Shown here in pieces: positions 1-12,751 of a stretch of 64,000 bases of DNA. The notes below the pieces were generated by a model. It made no database searches. It had not been told where the DNA came from and saw nothing but the letters and a program-made list of their open reading frames with translations. Source of the stretch: DAITAZ01 sp036824045 (GTDB lineage: Bacteria; Pseudomonadota; Gammaproteobacteria; Burkholderiales; Rhodocyclaceae). The position numbers and the translations under genes were made by a program. The stretch's first letter is position 1. Every line of letters starts with the position of its first letter. The stretch is taken from positions 143,774-207,773 of the forward strand of contig DAITAZ010000001.1 in NCBI GenBank assembly GCA_036824045.1. Direction: 5' to 3'.

Positions 1-1
1 C

Positions 2-3247
<3,246 letters not shown>

Positions 3248-3254
3248 TGGCAGC

Positions 3255-3292
3255 GCCGGGGCGGTTCGCCGCCCCGGCCATTCAGGTTTTTT
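3255..3292 (+). terminator. Rho-independent terminator of metH
   Basis: Perfect 10-bp GC stem (3255-3264 with 3269-3278) closed by a TTCG tetraloop, then a T6 run at 3287-3292. It starts 8 bases after the metH stop and runs into the 3' end of the convergent nrtS gene. Confidence 0.9.
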
Positions 3293-3506
3293 GCCTCAGG
3301 GCTTGCACCGCTGAATAAGTGGAGACGCAGTAGGGCACCAGATAGGTCAAACCAATCTGCAGCCAGCCTCGCCCGGGCACCAATTCGGGCGCGAACACGG
3401 CCTCGGGGTGGTTGATCAGTCCAAGCAACGTGCCCACCACCAAGGCGAGCTTCAGCGCCCGCCGGGTCACGGACGGCGACCGGGCCAACCGCCACCACTC
3501 ACCCAT
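3282..3506 (-). CDS. nrtS: NrtS-like small nitrate/nitrite transporter protein
   Basis: Short membrane protein of 74 residues starting MGEWWRLARS. It shows two hydrophobic segments, around ALVVGTLLGLINH and LTYLVPYCVSTYS. The INHP and TYLVPYxVSTYS motifs are typical of the NrtS family, linked to nitrate/nitrite transport. The ATG at 3506 was chosen because the upstream extension is low-complexity Pro/Gly/Arg sequence. The Shine-Dalgarno sequence is weak. The gene converges on metH and lies 56 bases downstream of the YbaK-type gene on the same strand. The family call rests on recalled motifs, so substrate is uncertain. Confidence 0.7.
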   Translation of the reverse strand: MGEWWRLARSPSVTRRALKLALVVGTLLGLINHPEAVFAPELVPGRGWLQIGLTYLVPYCVSTYSAVQALRQKT

Positions 3507-3562
3507 CGGTGAGCCCGCCGGAGGCCAGGCGGCAGGGCACGCGCCACACGGATGGCCTTCGC

Positions 3563-4066
3563 TCAGGCATGGTGTTCCCGTACATCGGCCACGCGGGCAC
3601 CGGGCAAGGTCGCCAACCGGCTGGCGTGGACCGGGAAGACCGTGCTCGGAGTTCCGGCCGCCGCCCACACTTCGCCCAAGGCCAGCAGATCCTCGTCCAC
3701 CAGCAGTTTCACTGCGCCCACATGCCCCACCGGGGCCACGCCACCAATGGCAAAACCCGTGGCGGCCCGGACAAAGGCGGCATCGGCGCGCCCCAGTGGC
3801 TCACCGACCAGGGCCGAGACCTTGGCCTCGCATACCCGATTGGCGCCACTGGCGATCACCACCACCGGCAGACCACTCTGCCGCCCCCGCATCACTACCG
3901 ATTTGGCAATCTGAGCCACGCTGCAGCCAATGGCTGCGGCCGCATCCGCGCAGGTGCGGGTGCCCTGGGGAAACTCCCGGATCTTGGTGACGATGCCCAG
4001 CCGGCGCAGCGCCGCCTCCACCCGCTCCCGGGACGAAGCCGGCGCCTGGGGCGTTTCCGCTGCCAT
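3563..4066 (-). CDS. YbaK/EbsC-type aminoacyl-tRNA deacylase
   Basis: 167 residues, single YbaK domain. Features include GTRTCADAAAAIGCSVAQIAKS near the N terminus (read as two halves), the conserved Lys in IAKSVV, and GFAIGGVAPVGH with the glycine-rich active-site loop. Family members hydrolyse mischarged tRNAs such as Cys-tRNA(Pro) or Ala-tRNA(Pro) in trans. The start ATG overlaps the ilvD stop as TGATG, so the gene is translationally coupled to ilvD. The exact substrate subtype (YbaK, ProXp-ala or ProXp-x) cannot be decided by eye. Confidence 0.85.
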   Translation of the reverse strand: MAAETPQAPASSRERVEAALRRLGIVTKIREFPQGTRTCADAAAAIGCSVAQIAKSVVMRGRQSGLPVVVIASGANRVCEAKVSALVGEPLGRADAAFVRAATGFAIGGVAPVGHVGAVKLLVDEDLLALGEVWAAAGTPSTVFPVHASRLATLPGARVADVREHHA

Positions 4067-5919
4067 CAGCCGCGGGTCAGTTGGCTGACATCGCGCACGG
4101 CGCCGTTGGCGGCGCTGGTCGTCATGGCCGCGTAGGCCTGAAGCGCCGCCGACACCACCCGCTGGCGACTCACCGGCTTCCAGGCCCGGTCGCCCTTCGC
4201 TTCCATGGCCGCACGGCGGCGCGCCAGTTCTTCGTCACTCACCTGCAACTGGATGCTGCGGTTGGGAATGTCGATGTGGATCGTGTCGCCTTCCTCCACC
4301 AGGGCGATCTCGCCGCCTTCAGCGGCTTCCGGCGAGGCATGCCCGATGGAAAGCCCCGAGGTGCCGCCCGAGAAACGCCCGTCGGTCAGCAGGGCGCAGG
4401 CCTTGCCCAGGCCCTTGGACTTGAGGTAGCTGGTCGGGTAGAGCATCTCCTGCATGCCGGGGCCGCCCTTGGGCCCCTCGTAACGGACGATGACCACGTC
4501 GCCGGCCACGATCTGGTCGCTAAGGATCTTCTCCACGGCTTCGTCCTGACTCTCGCACACCCGCGCCCGCCCGGTGAAGGTGAGGATGCTGTCGTCCACC
4601 CCGGCAGTCTTGACGATGCAGCCGTCTTTGGCGATGTTGCCGTAGAGCACGGCCAGCCCGCCGTCCTGGCTGTAGGCGTTGGCCTTGTCGCGGATGCAGC
4701 CCCGGGTGCGGTCCAGGTCAAGTTCCGGGTAACGGCGGTCCTGGGAGAAGGCCACGGTGGTGGGCACGCCCCCCGGCGCGGCGCGGAAGAAATCCCGGAT
4801 ACCCACGTCCCGGGCACGCAGCACGTCGAAATGCTCCAGCGCCTGCCCCAGGCTCTTGCTATGCACGGTGGGCACATCCCGGTGGATGAGGCCGGCCCGG
4901 TCCAGTTCCCCCAGAATGCCCATGATGCCGCCGGCCCGGTGCACGTCCTCCATGTGGTAATCCTGCGTGGCCGGGGCCACCTTGGCCAGGCAGGGGACGC
5001 GGCGGGAGATGCGGTCGATGTGGCTCATGGTGAAGTCCACGCCAGCCTCCCGTGCCGCCGCCAACAGATGGAGCACCGTGTTGGTGGAACCGCCCATGGC
5101 CACGTCCAGGCTCATGGCGTTCTCAAAGGCCTGGAAACTGGCAATCGTCCGGGGCAGCACGCTCGCGTCGTCGTGCTCGTAATACCGTTTGCACAGCTCG
5201 ACCGCCAGCCGCCCCGCCCGCAGGAAGAGGCCCTGGCGGTCAGCGTGCGTGGCCACCAGCGAGCCATTGCCGGGCAGGGACAGGCCGAGCGCCTCGGTCA
5301 GGCAGTTCATGGAATTGGCGGTGAACATGCCGGAGCAGGAACCGCAGGTGGGACAGGCGGAGCGCTCGAACTCGGCCACCTCCTCATCGGAACACTTGCT
5401 GTCGCCGGCCTTGATCATGGCGTCGATCAGGTCCACCGCGATGGTCTTCCCGCCCCAATTCACCTTGCCGGCCTCCATCGGTCCGCCGGAAACGAACACG
5501 GTGGGAATGTTCAGCCGCAGGGCAGCCATGAGCATCCCCGGGGTGATCTTGTCGCAATTGGAAATGCACACCATGGCGTCGGCGCAATGGGCATTGACCA
5601 TGTATTCGACGCTGTCGGCGATGAGTTCGCGGGAGGGCAGGCTGTAGAGCATGCCGCTGTGGCCCATGGCGATGCCATCGTCCACCGCAATGGTATTGAA
5701 CTCCTTGGCCAGACCGCCGGCGGCTTCGATCTCGCGAGCCACCAGTTGCCCGAGATCCTTCAGGTGCACATGGCCCGGCACGAACTGGGTAAAGCTGTTG
5801 ACCACGGCAATGATGGGTTTGCCGAAATCCCCTTCCTTCACGCCGGTGGCGCGCCACAGGGCGCGAGCGCCAGCCATGTTGCGGCCATGGGTGGAAGTGC
5901 GGGAGCGGTATTGCGGCAT
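4066..5919 (-). CDS. ilvD: Dihydroxy-acid dehydratase
   Basis: 617 residues, normal length. Dehydrates 2,3-dihydroxyisovalerate and its isoleucine-pathway homologue in branched-chain amino acid synthesis. The iron-sulfur ligands are visible in NCDKITPGM (Cys122) and CPTCGSC (about residues 189-195). The signature SFTQFVPGH is near residue 42. The start MPQYRSRTSTHGRNMAGAR matches the usual family N terminus, with GGAGATTT upstream of the ATG. The downstream YbaK-type gene overlaps its stop codon. A further isoleucine-pathway enzyme, ilvA, lies at the far end of the window. Confidence 0.97.
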   Translation of the reverse strand: MPQYRSRTSTHGRNMAGARALWRATGVKEGDFGKPIIAVVNSFTQFVPGHVHLKDLGQLVAREIEAAGGLAKEFNTIAVDDGIAMGHSGMLYSLPSRELIADSVEYMVNAHCADAMVCISNCDKITPGMLMAALRLNIPTVFVSGGPMEAGKVNWGGKTIAVDLIDAMIKAGDSKCSDEEVAEFERSACPTCGSCSGMFTANSMNCLTEALGLSLPGNGSLVATHADRQGLFLRAGRLAVELCKRYYEHDDASVLPRTIASFQAFENAMSLDVAMGGSTNTVLHLLAAAREAGVDFTMSHIDRISRRVPCLAKVAPATQDYHMEDVHRAGGIMGILGELDRAGLIHRDVPTVHSKSLGQALEHFDVLRARDVGIRDFFRAAPGGVPTTVAFSQDRRYPELDLDRTRGCIRDKANAYSQDGGLAVLYGNIAKDGCIVKTAGVDDSILTFTGRARVCESQDEAVEKILSDQIVAGDVVIVRYEGPKGGPGMQEMLYPTSYLKSKGLGKACALLTDGRFSGGTSGLSIGHASPEAAEGGEIALVEEGDTIHIDIPNRSIQLQVSDEELARRRAAMEAKGDRAWKPVSRQRVVSAALQAYAAMTTSAANGAVRDVSQLTRG

Positions 5920-6019
5920 GGTGGAAATCTCCGGGTCAATTTGACAGAACAGGAGATTTTACGCCCTGGCCGGCCGCTTCGGGCAGCCTCTCCCGCACCG
6001 GCAGGCAGGGGAACGATAC

Positions 6020-8212
6020 CTACCGCTTGTGAGCCGGTTTCCCGGCACCCGCTTTCCCCTGGGGGGAGGAGGGCTGGGCAGATGAGGCCGGTCCCCCTGC
6101 GGCGGGCTGCAGCTTCAGATCGGCATAGCGGAACTCAAGCCGCGGGCCACGCAATGGCCCTGCCAGGTGGAGGGGCAGTTCCAGGCCCTTGTAGATGGCC
6201 AGATCGCCGGTGGTGGCCTGGGTCGTGGCCTTGCCGTCCAGTTCCACCCGGGCGTTGCGCAGATCCAGCTCACCGGCGCCTGCCACCCGGAACGCCGGGG
6301 TGGTCAGCACCCAGTCCTTGCTCGCCACCACCCCGTTGGCCAGCCGAAAGCTGGTCTGCACGCCGCGCAATTCGGTCTCGGCCGTGGCGCTCACGTCCTC
6401 GGCGACATTCTTCCGGTCCACAACCCGCGGCCGGAAGCGTTGCAAGGCCTGCTGCAGGTCAATGCCTCGAACGACCCCCTCCCGTACCGTCAGCCGTCCG
6501 CTCCCGGCCAGGGACTCCAGCATGCTCGGCCAGTTGTCTCCAGCGCCTTCCAGTTCCAGGGCCAGATCCCCCTTGCCGCTGACGGCCTCCCAGCCCAGTA
6601 CCTGATGCAGCAGGGGTTTGAGCGCAACCTGAGTGAAACCCGGGCGCATGGCCATGCGCCCGGCGGCCAGATCCAGACTCATGGAGCCGCTCAGATTGCC
6701 GCCGAATACCGCCGCGGCAACCGGGCCCAGTTCCAGCCTGCCATCACGAGCCTTCAGCTCCGCGCGCACGCCGCTGGCCTCCGTCTCGCCCCACCAGAAA
6801 TGGCCGATTCGCACGCCACCGGCAAACGCCACCCCTTCCGGCAACTGGAACGAGGCCAGATCCAGGGGAGCTTCCCGCGCTCCCTTGGCTGGGGCAGCCA
6901 CGAAGTGGGGACGCAGATCGAGTCGGTCCGCTTCCAGATCCACCCGGATATCGATCGGATTGCGGGCAAGTTGCAAAGCCGCCTTGAGTCGCAGCGCATC
7001 TGCTTCCAGTCGGGTTTGCAGATCCATGCTGCCGCCGGCCTTCGCCAGATCGAGCCGCGCCTTGCCTTTGAGCGGAAACACCAGTGGCGGTTTGGCGAGG
7101 CGCGGGTGCGTCAGCTCCGCCTGCCCCTGCAGGGGGGAGAACTCCAGCAGTTGCTCGCCCACGCGGCCACTGAACGGCGACGCAACCGCCAGCTTGAGCA
7201 CGGTTTCGCCAACACGGCCTTCCACGTCGAGATTGGACTTGGTGGCCCGGACTGACTTGGCATCCGCATCCAGCCCTTCGTAGGTGGCCGCGGCGCGCAG
7301 GCTGCGATGCTTGCCGGTGAGCTGGAACGTGGCGCTCAGGGCATCGAGCCGCGCCCCATCCTTCTGGCTCACCACCCGGGGAAGATTGATACGCAAATGC
7401 CCCCGCTCGTCCCCCTGCTTGCCCTGGGCGGAAAACTCCAGCTTCTCCAGTTCAGCACTCCCCCGCATCAGATCGGAGCGGAACTGGCTTGCCGTGAGCG
7501 CCATTTCCAGCCCTTCGACACCGGCCAATTGCCCGTTCAGGCGCAGATTCAGCTTGTCCAGATCGAAGCGTTTCTCCGGCAGGTTCATGCTGTAATCCGC
7601 GTCCAGGGTCAACTCGCCCCGGGCTTCCGGATGGTCCATGCCCAACCTGCCCTCGAGTTCGAGATGCCCTTGCGCTTCACTTGCCAGGCGGGAGGCCAGC
7701 AAACGCCCCTCCTCAAGTTGCAGGCGCCGCCCCGCCTGCTGGTCTTCGACCTGGATGGAGAGGTCCTTCACACGGGCCCGGGCAAGATCGAAACGGACGG
7801 TGTGGGATTCCTTTTCCGGCCGGAGGAGGTCATCCACGTTCAGGCTGCCATCCGCGCGCCGCATCAGCCGCACCATCACGCCCTGCATGTCCACCTGATC
7901 GACCACGATCTCCCGCTGCAGCAAGGGCAGCCACTGGAGGGATACCCGCGCCTCCTCGACGGTGACAAAAGGCTTTTCGGATTTGTGCTCGGAAAGACCC
8001 GCCCGGCTGATACGCACGCCGAGGCTGGGAAGGAAGTGCAGTTCGAAGTCGCCGTCGAAGCGCAAGGCGCGCTGCTTCTTTACCTGGACAAGCTGCACCA
8101 GTTCGGACTGCAGCCTGTCGGTGTCCACCAGCAGGTACACCACCAGTACGAGAGCAGTCACAACGGCAACGACACCGCCCAGCCCGAAAGCCAGGTAGCG
8201 CAGGAGTTTCAT
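6020..8212 (-). CDS. AsmA family envelope protein
   Basis: 730 residues. An N-terminal membrane anchor (LLRYLAFGLGGVVAVVTALV) is followed by the AsmA N-terminal motif (LVDTDRLQSELVQLVQVKKQRALRFDGD, read in parts) and long beta-rich repeats. The C-terminal AsmA_2-like region is around DLQQALQRFRP. The last 30 residues are rich in Pro, Ser, Ala and Lys. AsmA-like proteins are bridge-type lipid transfer or outer-membrane assembly factors anchored in the inner membrane. The ATG at 8212 was chosen because it begins directly at the anchor; an upstream extension in frame lacks family features. It lies 100 bases upstream of ilvD on the same strand. Confidence 0.85.
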   Translation of the reverse strand: MKLLRYLAFGLGGVVAVVTALVLVVYLLVDTDRLQSELVQLVQVKKQRALRFDGDFELHFLPSLGVRISRAGLSEHKSEKPFVTVEEARVSLQWLPLLQREIVVDQVDMQGVMVRLMRRADGSLNVDDLLRPEKESHTVRFDLARARVKDLSIQVEDQQAGRRLQLEEGRLLASRLASEAQGHLELEGRLGMDHPEARGELTLDADYSMNLPEKRFDLDKLNLRLNGQLAGVEGLEMALTASQFRSDLMRGSAELEKLEFSAQGKQGDERGHLRINLPRVVSQKDGARLDALSATFQLTGKHRSLRAAATYEGLDADAKSVRATKSNLDVEGRVGETVLKLAVASPFSGRVGEQLLEFSPLQGQAELTHPRLAKPPLVFPLKGKARLDLAKAGGSMDLQTRLEADALRLKAALQLARNPIDIRVDLEADRLDLRPHFVAAPAKGAREAPLDLASFQLPEGVAFAGGVRIGHFWWGETEASGVRAELKARDGRLELGPVAAAVFGGNLSGSMSLDLAAGRMAMRPGFTQVALKPLLHQVLGWEAVSGKGDLALELEGAGDNWPSMLESLAGSGRLTVREGVVRGIDLQQALQRFRPRVVDRKNVAEDVSATAETELRGVQTSFRLANGVVASKDWVLTTPAFRVAGAGELDLRNARVELDGKATTQATTGDLAIYKGLELPLHLAGPLRGPRLEFRYADLKLQPAAGGPASSAQPSSPQGKAGAGKPAHKR

Positions 8213-8460
8213 GGCCCGGATCGTGAATCCCAGTGAAGATTGCCGGCCATGATAGCGCAGCCCCCCTTGCCTGGTGTCGTCGTCGCCCGACTCGGCGGGT
8301 CCTGACCGCTCCCGAACGCGAACGCTCAGGGCAGAAAAAACCTTGGGACTCAAGGCGCAAGCCGGTCCCCCCGCCTTCGCCGCCCAACTGCAACAAATCG
8401 TGGCCGAAGCCCGTGCGATCGCGGCTTAAGCCCATGAAAACAATAGAAACAGCCAATATC
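8213..8460. other. Intergenic region without a supported gene
   Basis: Lies between the AsmA-like gene and the terminator of the surface operon. On the plus strand an open stretch ends at about 8428 (reading ...FAAQLQQIVAEARAIAA stop) but has no credible start codon or ribosome binding site and is interrupted upstream, so I do not call a gene. Confidence 0.4.
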
Positions 8461-8501
8461 AAAAAAACACCCCTGCCACCCCGACTGACGGGTGGCAGGG
8501 G
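8461..8501 (-). terminator. Terminator of the DUF11/OmpA-barrel operon
   Basis: Perfect 12-bp stem (8470-8481 with 8490-8501). In the minus direction it is followed by GTG and a seven-T run (A7 at 8461-8467 on the plus strand). It lies 24 bases beyond the stop of the OmpA-barrel gene. Confidence 0.9.
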
Positions 8502-8524
8502 CACGAGGGGACGTTGACCGCTCT

Positions 8525-11500
8525 TTACCAGGCGCTCAGGACGTTGATGAACCAGCCCCGGTTGCGGTAGGACAAATCGGTCAGATTGTCGGAAAAATCG
8601 GTGAAGTTGTAGCCCAGGCCGAGCTTGGCGTTTTCGCCCACATGACGGTAGGCGGCCAGCAACAGACCGGTCCGGGCGTCGTCGGCTTCCTTGGCGCGCA
8701 GACGGCGCGCCTCGACGACGGCATCCCACTGACGGACCACATGGAAATCGCCCCGCAGCACCCACAGGTCGGCGGTGCTGTCGAACCAGTCGCCCGCCAG
8801 CTTGGTCGGCTTCAACTGCCCCCAGCGGCGACCGTACTTCAAACCCACCGATACCCAAGGCCGGACGTCGTAGATGGTGTCCACCGACACCACATGGCTT
8901 TTCTGGGCGTAGTCCGCCACCTGGTTGCTGTAGGCAGCCACCTGTCCGGGCGACGGCAGGTTGTAGAAGTAGGTGTACTTGAACAACGTGTTCCAGCGGT
9001 CGTTGTCCGCCGGCCGGTAGGCGGCGCCCAGCACGGCCTCGGTGAAGTCGCCGTCGTAGAACGCGCCCAGCGACGAGGAACTGCGCGAGAAGTTGAGCTT
9101 GCCGATCATCCGCCACGCCACGTTGGCCTGGTAGCTGAGGGAATTACGCATCAGCCAGACCCGCCGGTTGGCGATGGTGCCGCTCTCGTCGCGGAACTCC
9201 AGCCCACTGGCAAGACGCATCCGCTCGTACTTGTAGGCGGCGGAAACGCCGATGGCACGGCGCTTGAGATCTCCCGCCAGAGGATCGCTCAACCAGCCGG
9301 ACTCCACCTTGATGCCCGTGGTCAGCCGGTCGGTTGGCGCGAGATCGACGCCGAAGGCATGCATCAGGCTGTTTGGCCCGGCCCCGTTGGCCCAGCGGGA
9401 TTCGCCAAAGAGGCCGACGTTTTCCGACAGGCGGTAGCGGCTGCCCGCCACCAGATTGCCGAAACGCCCCCGGTAAGCCATGTCCGGCCGCTCGGTCTCC
9501 ACCGAGTACGCCAGATAGGCGTTGCTGCGGTCGTCCATGCGGTAGTCGCCGGAGAGTTTGCCGCCCGGGCCGCCGTCGCCCGCCGACACCTCCGCGCCAA
9601 GTTTGAAGCGGTCATTGACCTGGTAGGCACCGCCCACACCCACCCGATCGTTGTCCTGGCGGTTGCCGCTCTTTTCCACCGTGCCCTGGACGAAGCCGTA
9701 CACTTCCCACGGCTGGCGCGCCAGTGCCTGGGCGTTGGCCAAGGGCTTGCGGTTGGGGTCGCTGCCATCGGGCGGCGGCTCGGGGTTGTTCTGGGCCGCC
9801 ACATCGAGCGTGGACAGCAGCGGCTTGTAGTCCAGCCGGGCGATCACGTCGGTCCGGTTGCCCGTCTGGGAAAGCAGCGCGCTGGCGTTGGGGATCTGGG
9901 TGTCCCGGTCATCCTTGCGCGCACCCAGGCTCACGCTCACCTCTTCGGTCAGCTTCTGCCGCACCGCCGCTTCCACCGCCTTCACCGACTGGCTGGTGGC
10001 CACCCGCGCGTCCCCCTTCACCAGCACGTCGGTGCGGTCGGTGATGGGCACGGCCGCGGACAGCCCGCGCTGGGTCACCGCCTCGCCCGGGGCCACCTGG
10101 CCAGGCCCGGAGTAGCCTTGCTCCCGATCCTGGTAGTAGCCGGCGATCTTGCCCTTGGCCTTGTCGCTCACCTCGGACAGATCCACCTGGGCTTCCACCC
10201 GCTTGGCGCCGGCGCGTGCGCCGGTCACCGTTTGCTGATTGAAGGCAAAACCGCCGTCAATGGAACTGAGCGTACCCACGCCGGCGCCAGAGGAGCGCGC
10301 CGCTTCCAGATTGACAAAGGTACCCGGCTTGTAACGGAACGTGGCATCCACCCCCTGCAGCTTTTGGTCCGCCCCGTCATCCCCCTGGCGGTAGGTGGTG
10401 GCGCCAACCCGGACGTTCTCGGTAATCCAGGTGCTGGCCCGGCCGCCCACCGCCGTGCCTTTCATGCTCACCAGCGTCGGGGCGTATTCGTAGGTCACCA
10501 CCAGATAAACCGGATTGCCGGACAAACTGCCGTTCTGCACCAGGGTGCTGCCATCGGCCGTCGAACCCAGCGGCGCCCGCAGCGTCAGCCGGCCTTGCAG
10601 GTAATTCACATCGTAGTCCTGCGCCGGCGTCAGGGCGCGGCGTTCCAGGACCATGCCGGACACGGGGTCGCGGATCTCGACCCACACCCGCTCCGAGCCC
10701 TGGGTGATGTCCTGCCGCCGCATGTAGTAGAGGGACCCGCCCGTCCCGCGGAATTCCTCGCGGGACTGGATCGTGCCCGGCTGGGCGGCGAACACATTGA
10801 CGCTGGCCTTCTTTTCACCGTACTGGGTGGTGGCGTCCGTGTGCCAGACCACGTTGGCGCCGTAGAGTCCGCGGCTGTACTGGGTTAGCTCCGTCCCGGT
10901 CCAGGTGGTCTGGAAGTTACCCCACATGGCGTGGGAGTCACCTTTTTCGATCTTGACGAAGAACTTGCCTTGGGTGGGTGCGTCATCCACGATGGTGGAA
11001 TCGTCCCCATAGACCGGGTAGTAGCGATCCGGGTCCAGACGCCGCAGCAGGTACTGCGGATCCTTGGAAGTGAAGTTGCTGAACAGATCCTTGAACGGCC
11101 CTTCGCGGGTATCGGCCGAGGCCGTGAGCAGATACTCGCCCTTGATCTTGCCTTTGAGGTAGAAGGCGCCACGCCCGTCGATATAGGTCTTCTTGTCGTA
11201 ATGGTCGGAACTGTCAGCCGTTACCAGCTTGGCCGGCCCGGTGGTGGATTGCCGGCCGGCGGTCAGGTCCGCCACCGCCACGTAGAACCAGTCCTTGTCG
11301 GCGATAGTGAGATTGCGGCGGAAGGTACGGCCTTCGCCCTTCGGATTTTTGACCGCCACTTCCACCGCCGCCGGCCCCGCCGGAACAATCTGGCGGGTGG
11401 CAAATTTGCCCTTCGGGTCCACCGGCACGGGAGCACCCAGCGCCGTCACCGTCTCGCCAGGCAGGATGTTCTTGCCGCTGATGGTGACCGTGCCGCCCGA

Positions 11501-12751
11501 AACCGGGATGTTGCGCAGCTGAAGGCTGGTTTCACCGTAGCCCGTCAGCCGTTCCCGTTCGGGTTTGTCCAGATCGCTGGCGGCCACCCGCCGTTCGAGC
11601 AGGGTCAGTTGCTTGAGGGCGGTTTCGTCGAAACGACCCTTCTCGTCATACACCCGGAGCAGGAACTGCAGATCCGTCGGCGCATCCTTGGGCGGTGTCC
11701 ATTTGGCGCTGCCGCCGATCTCCAGGGGCACCACCGCGAACGGCGTCTGCTGGGGCCGCTGGCCTTTGGTGAATATCCGGACCTCCGCCTTGCGGATCCA
11801 CACCACGTAGTTGGCGTAGGAGGAAAACTCCATCGCCTCGCCCCGCAGTGCGCCATTGGGCGTCACCCAGGCATTGAGGGCCGGCGAAACGTTCATCGGA
11901 TCGTACTTGACCTGGATGTCCGCCCGTTCCAACCCAACGTCCACACAGCGCTGGCGGTCTGCCTCCGGCCAGAGCTTGTCGTCCATCGGCTCGCCGTCGA
12001 TGGTGATGCGGAAGGGGAGGTCCACCGTCGAAGGTGCGCCACCGCCCCCGCAACTGCTGCTGGCCTGCACCACATGCTTCTCGCCTGGGGGCTGCTTGCT
12101 TTGCTCGTCGTACCAGACACGCACCTCCGTCCGCCGGTTGCGGGCCATGCCCGCTGGCGTCCGGTTGGAGGCTACCGGTTGGCTCTCGCCCTTGCCCTTG
12201 ACGGTAAAGGCGTTGGCGGCCAGACCCAGCTTGTCCTTGAGATAGCCGGCCACCGCCAGGGCCCGGGCCTCGGAGAGTTCCTGGTTGGTGGGGAAGATAC
12301 GCCGCAGCTCGGCGCTGATCCGCTGGATGTCGGTATGGCCGATCACCTCGAAGCGGATGTTGCGCTTGCCCTTCACCTTGGCAATGACTTCTTCCAGCTT
12401 CTTTTGGGAGAGCGGCAGCAACTCGGCGCGTCCCGAGTTGAAGTTGGCACCGGTCACTTCGTCCTGGAACGTCATGGTGACCATGGGAGCCTCCACCGGC
12501 ACGGTGGTCACACGCATGGTCTGGATGTCGCTGGCCGACAGTCCGGTGGACAGCATCAGCACGGTCATCTGCCGTTCCGACGAGGGCGGCATGTCATGGA
12601 CGAAAGTCTTGCTGTCGTCCTGCATCTTGCCCCGCAACCCCGCGCTGCTGGCGGGGGTGGGAGCGGGCGCCTGACCGGCGTCCTGGGCGTGGGCGCCGAC
12701 GAACATCAGGCCGATCAGTATGGCTATCGTTTTACGGCGTGCGCTGATCAT
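8525..12751 (-). CDS. OmpA-domain outer-membrane beta-barrel protein
   Basis: 1408 residues. Signal peptide at the N terminus (RKTIAILIGLMFVGAHA, cleavage near residue 22). Residues about 90-215 form an OmpA-like peptidoglycan-binding domain (FEVIGHTD and NRRTEVRV motifs). An Ig-like or beta-sandwich middle contains SGKNILPGE near 425. From about 570 onward the sequence is an alternating aromatic/polar beta-strand pattern typical of a large outer-membrane barrel, ending in the aromatic C terminus GWFINVLSAW. Its ATG overlaps the stop of the upstream giant DUF11 gene (ATGA), so the two are co-translated. The likely role is an outer-membrane anchor or export partner for that protein. Function is inference; the OmpA domain and barrel C terminus are visible. 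Confidence 0.82.
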   Translation of the reverse strand: MISARRKTIAILIGLMFVGAHAQDAGQAPAPTPASSAGLRGKMQDDSKTFVHDMPPSSERQMTVLMLSTGLSASDIQTMRVTTVPVEAPMVTMTFQDEVTGANFNSGRAELLPLSQKKLEEVIAKVKGKRNIRFEVIGHTDIQRISAELRRIFPTNQELSEARALAVAGYLKDKLGLAANAFTVKGKGESQPVASNRTPAGMARNRRTEVRVWYDEQSKQPPGEKHVVQASSSCGGGGAPSTVDLPFRITIDGEPMDDKLWPEADRQRCVDVGLERADIQVKYDPMNVSPALNAWVTPNGALRGEAMEFSSYANYVVWIRKAEVRIFTKGQRPQQTPFAVVPLEIGGSAKWTPPKDAPTDLQFLLRVYDEKGRFDETALKQLTLLERRVAASDLDKPERERLTGYGETSLQLRNIPVSGGTVTISGKNILPGETVTALGAPVPVDPKGKFATRQIVPAGPAAVEVAVKNPKGEGRTFRRNLTIADKDWFYVAVADLTAGRQSTTGPAKLVTADSSDHYDKKTYIDGRGAFYLKGKIKGEYLLTASADTREGPFKDLFSNFTSKDPQYLLRRLDPDRYYPVYGDDSTIVDDAPTQGKFFVKIEKGDSHAMWGNFQTTWTGTELTQYSRGLYGANVVWHTDATTQYGEKKASVNVFAAQPGTIQSREEFRGTGGSLYYMRRQDITQGSERVWVEIRDPVSGMVLERRALTPAQDYDVNYLQGRLTLRAPLGSTADGSTLVQNGSLSGNPVYLVVTYEYAPTLVSMKGTAVGGRASTWITENVRVGATTYRQGDDGADQKLQGVDATFRYKPGTFVNLEAARSSGAGVGTLSSIDGGFAFNQQTVTGARAGAKRVEAQVDLSEVSDKAKGKIAGYYQDREQGYSGPGQVAPGEAVTQRGLSAAVPITDRTDVLVKGDARVATSQSVKAVEAAVRQKLTEEVSVSLGARKDDRDTQIPNASALLSQTGNRTDVIARLDYKPLLSTLDVAAQNNPEPPPDGSDPNRKPLANAQALARQPWEVYGFVQGTVEKSGNRQDNDRVGVGGAYQVNDRFKLGAEVSAGDGGPGGKLSGDYRMDDRSNAYLAYSVETERPDMAYRGRFGNLVAGSRYRLSENVGLFGESRWANGAGPNSLMHAFGVDLAPTDRLTTGIKVESGWLSDPLAGDLKRRAIGVSAAYKYERMRLASGLEFRDESGTIANRRVWLMRNSLSYQANVAWRMIGKLNFSRSSSSLGAFYDGDFTEAVLGAAYRPADNDRWNTLFKYTYFYNLPSPGQVAAYSNQVADYAQKSHVVSVDTIYDVRPWVSVGLKYGRRWGQLKPTKLAGDWFDSTADLWVLRGDFHVVRQWDAVVEARRLRAKEADDARTGLLLAAYRHVGENAKLGLGYNFTDFSDNLTDLSYRNRGWFINVLSAW

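Noticed and set aside
4081..6582. 833-codon open frame opposite ilvD
   Set aside because: His/Gly/Gln-rich low-complexity translation, antisense to a clear ilvD.
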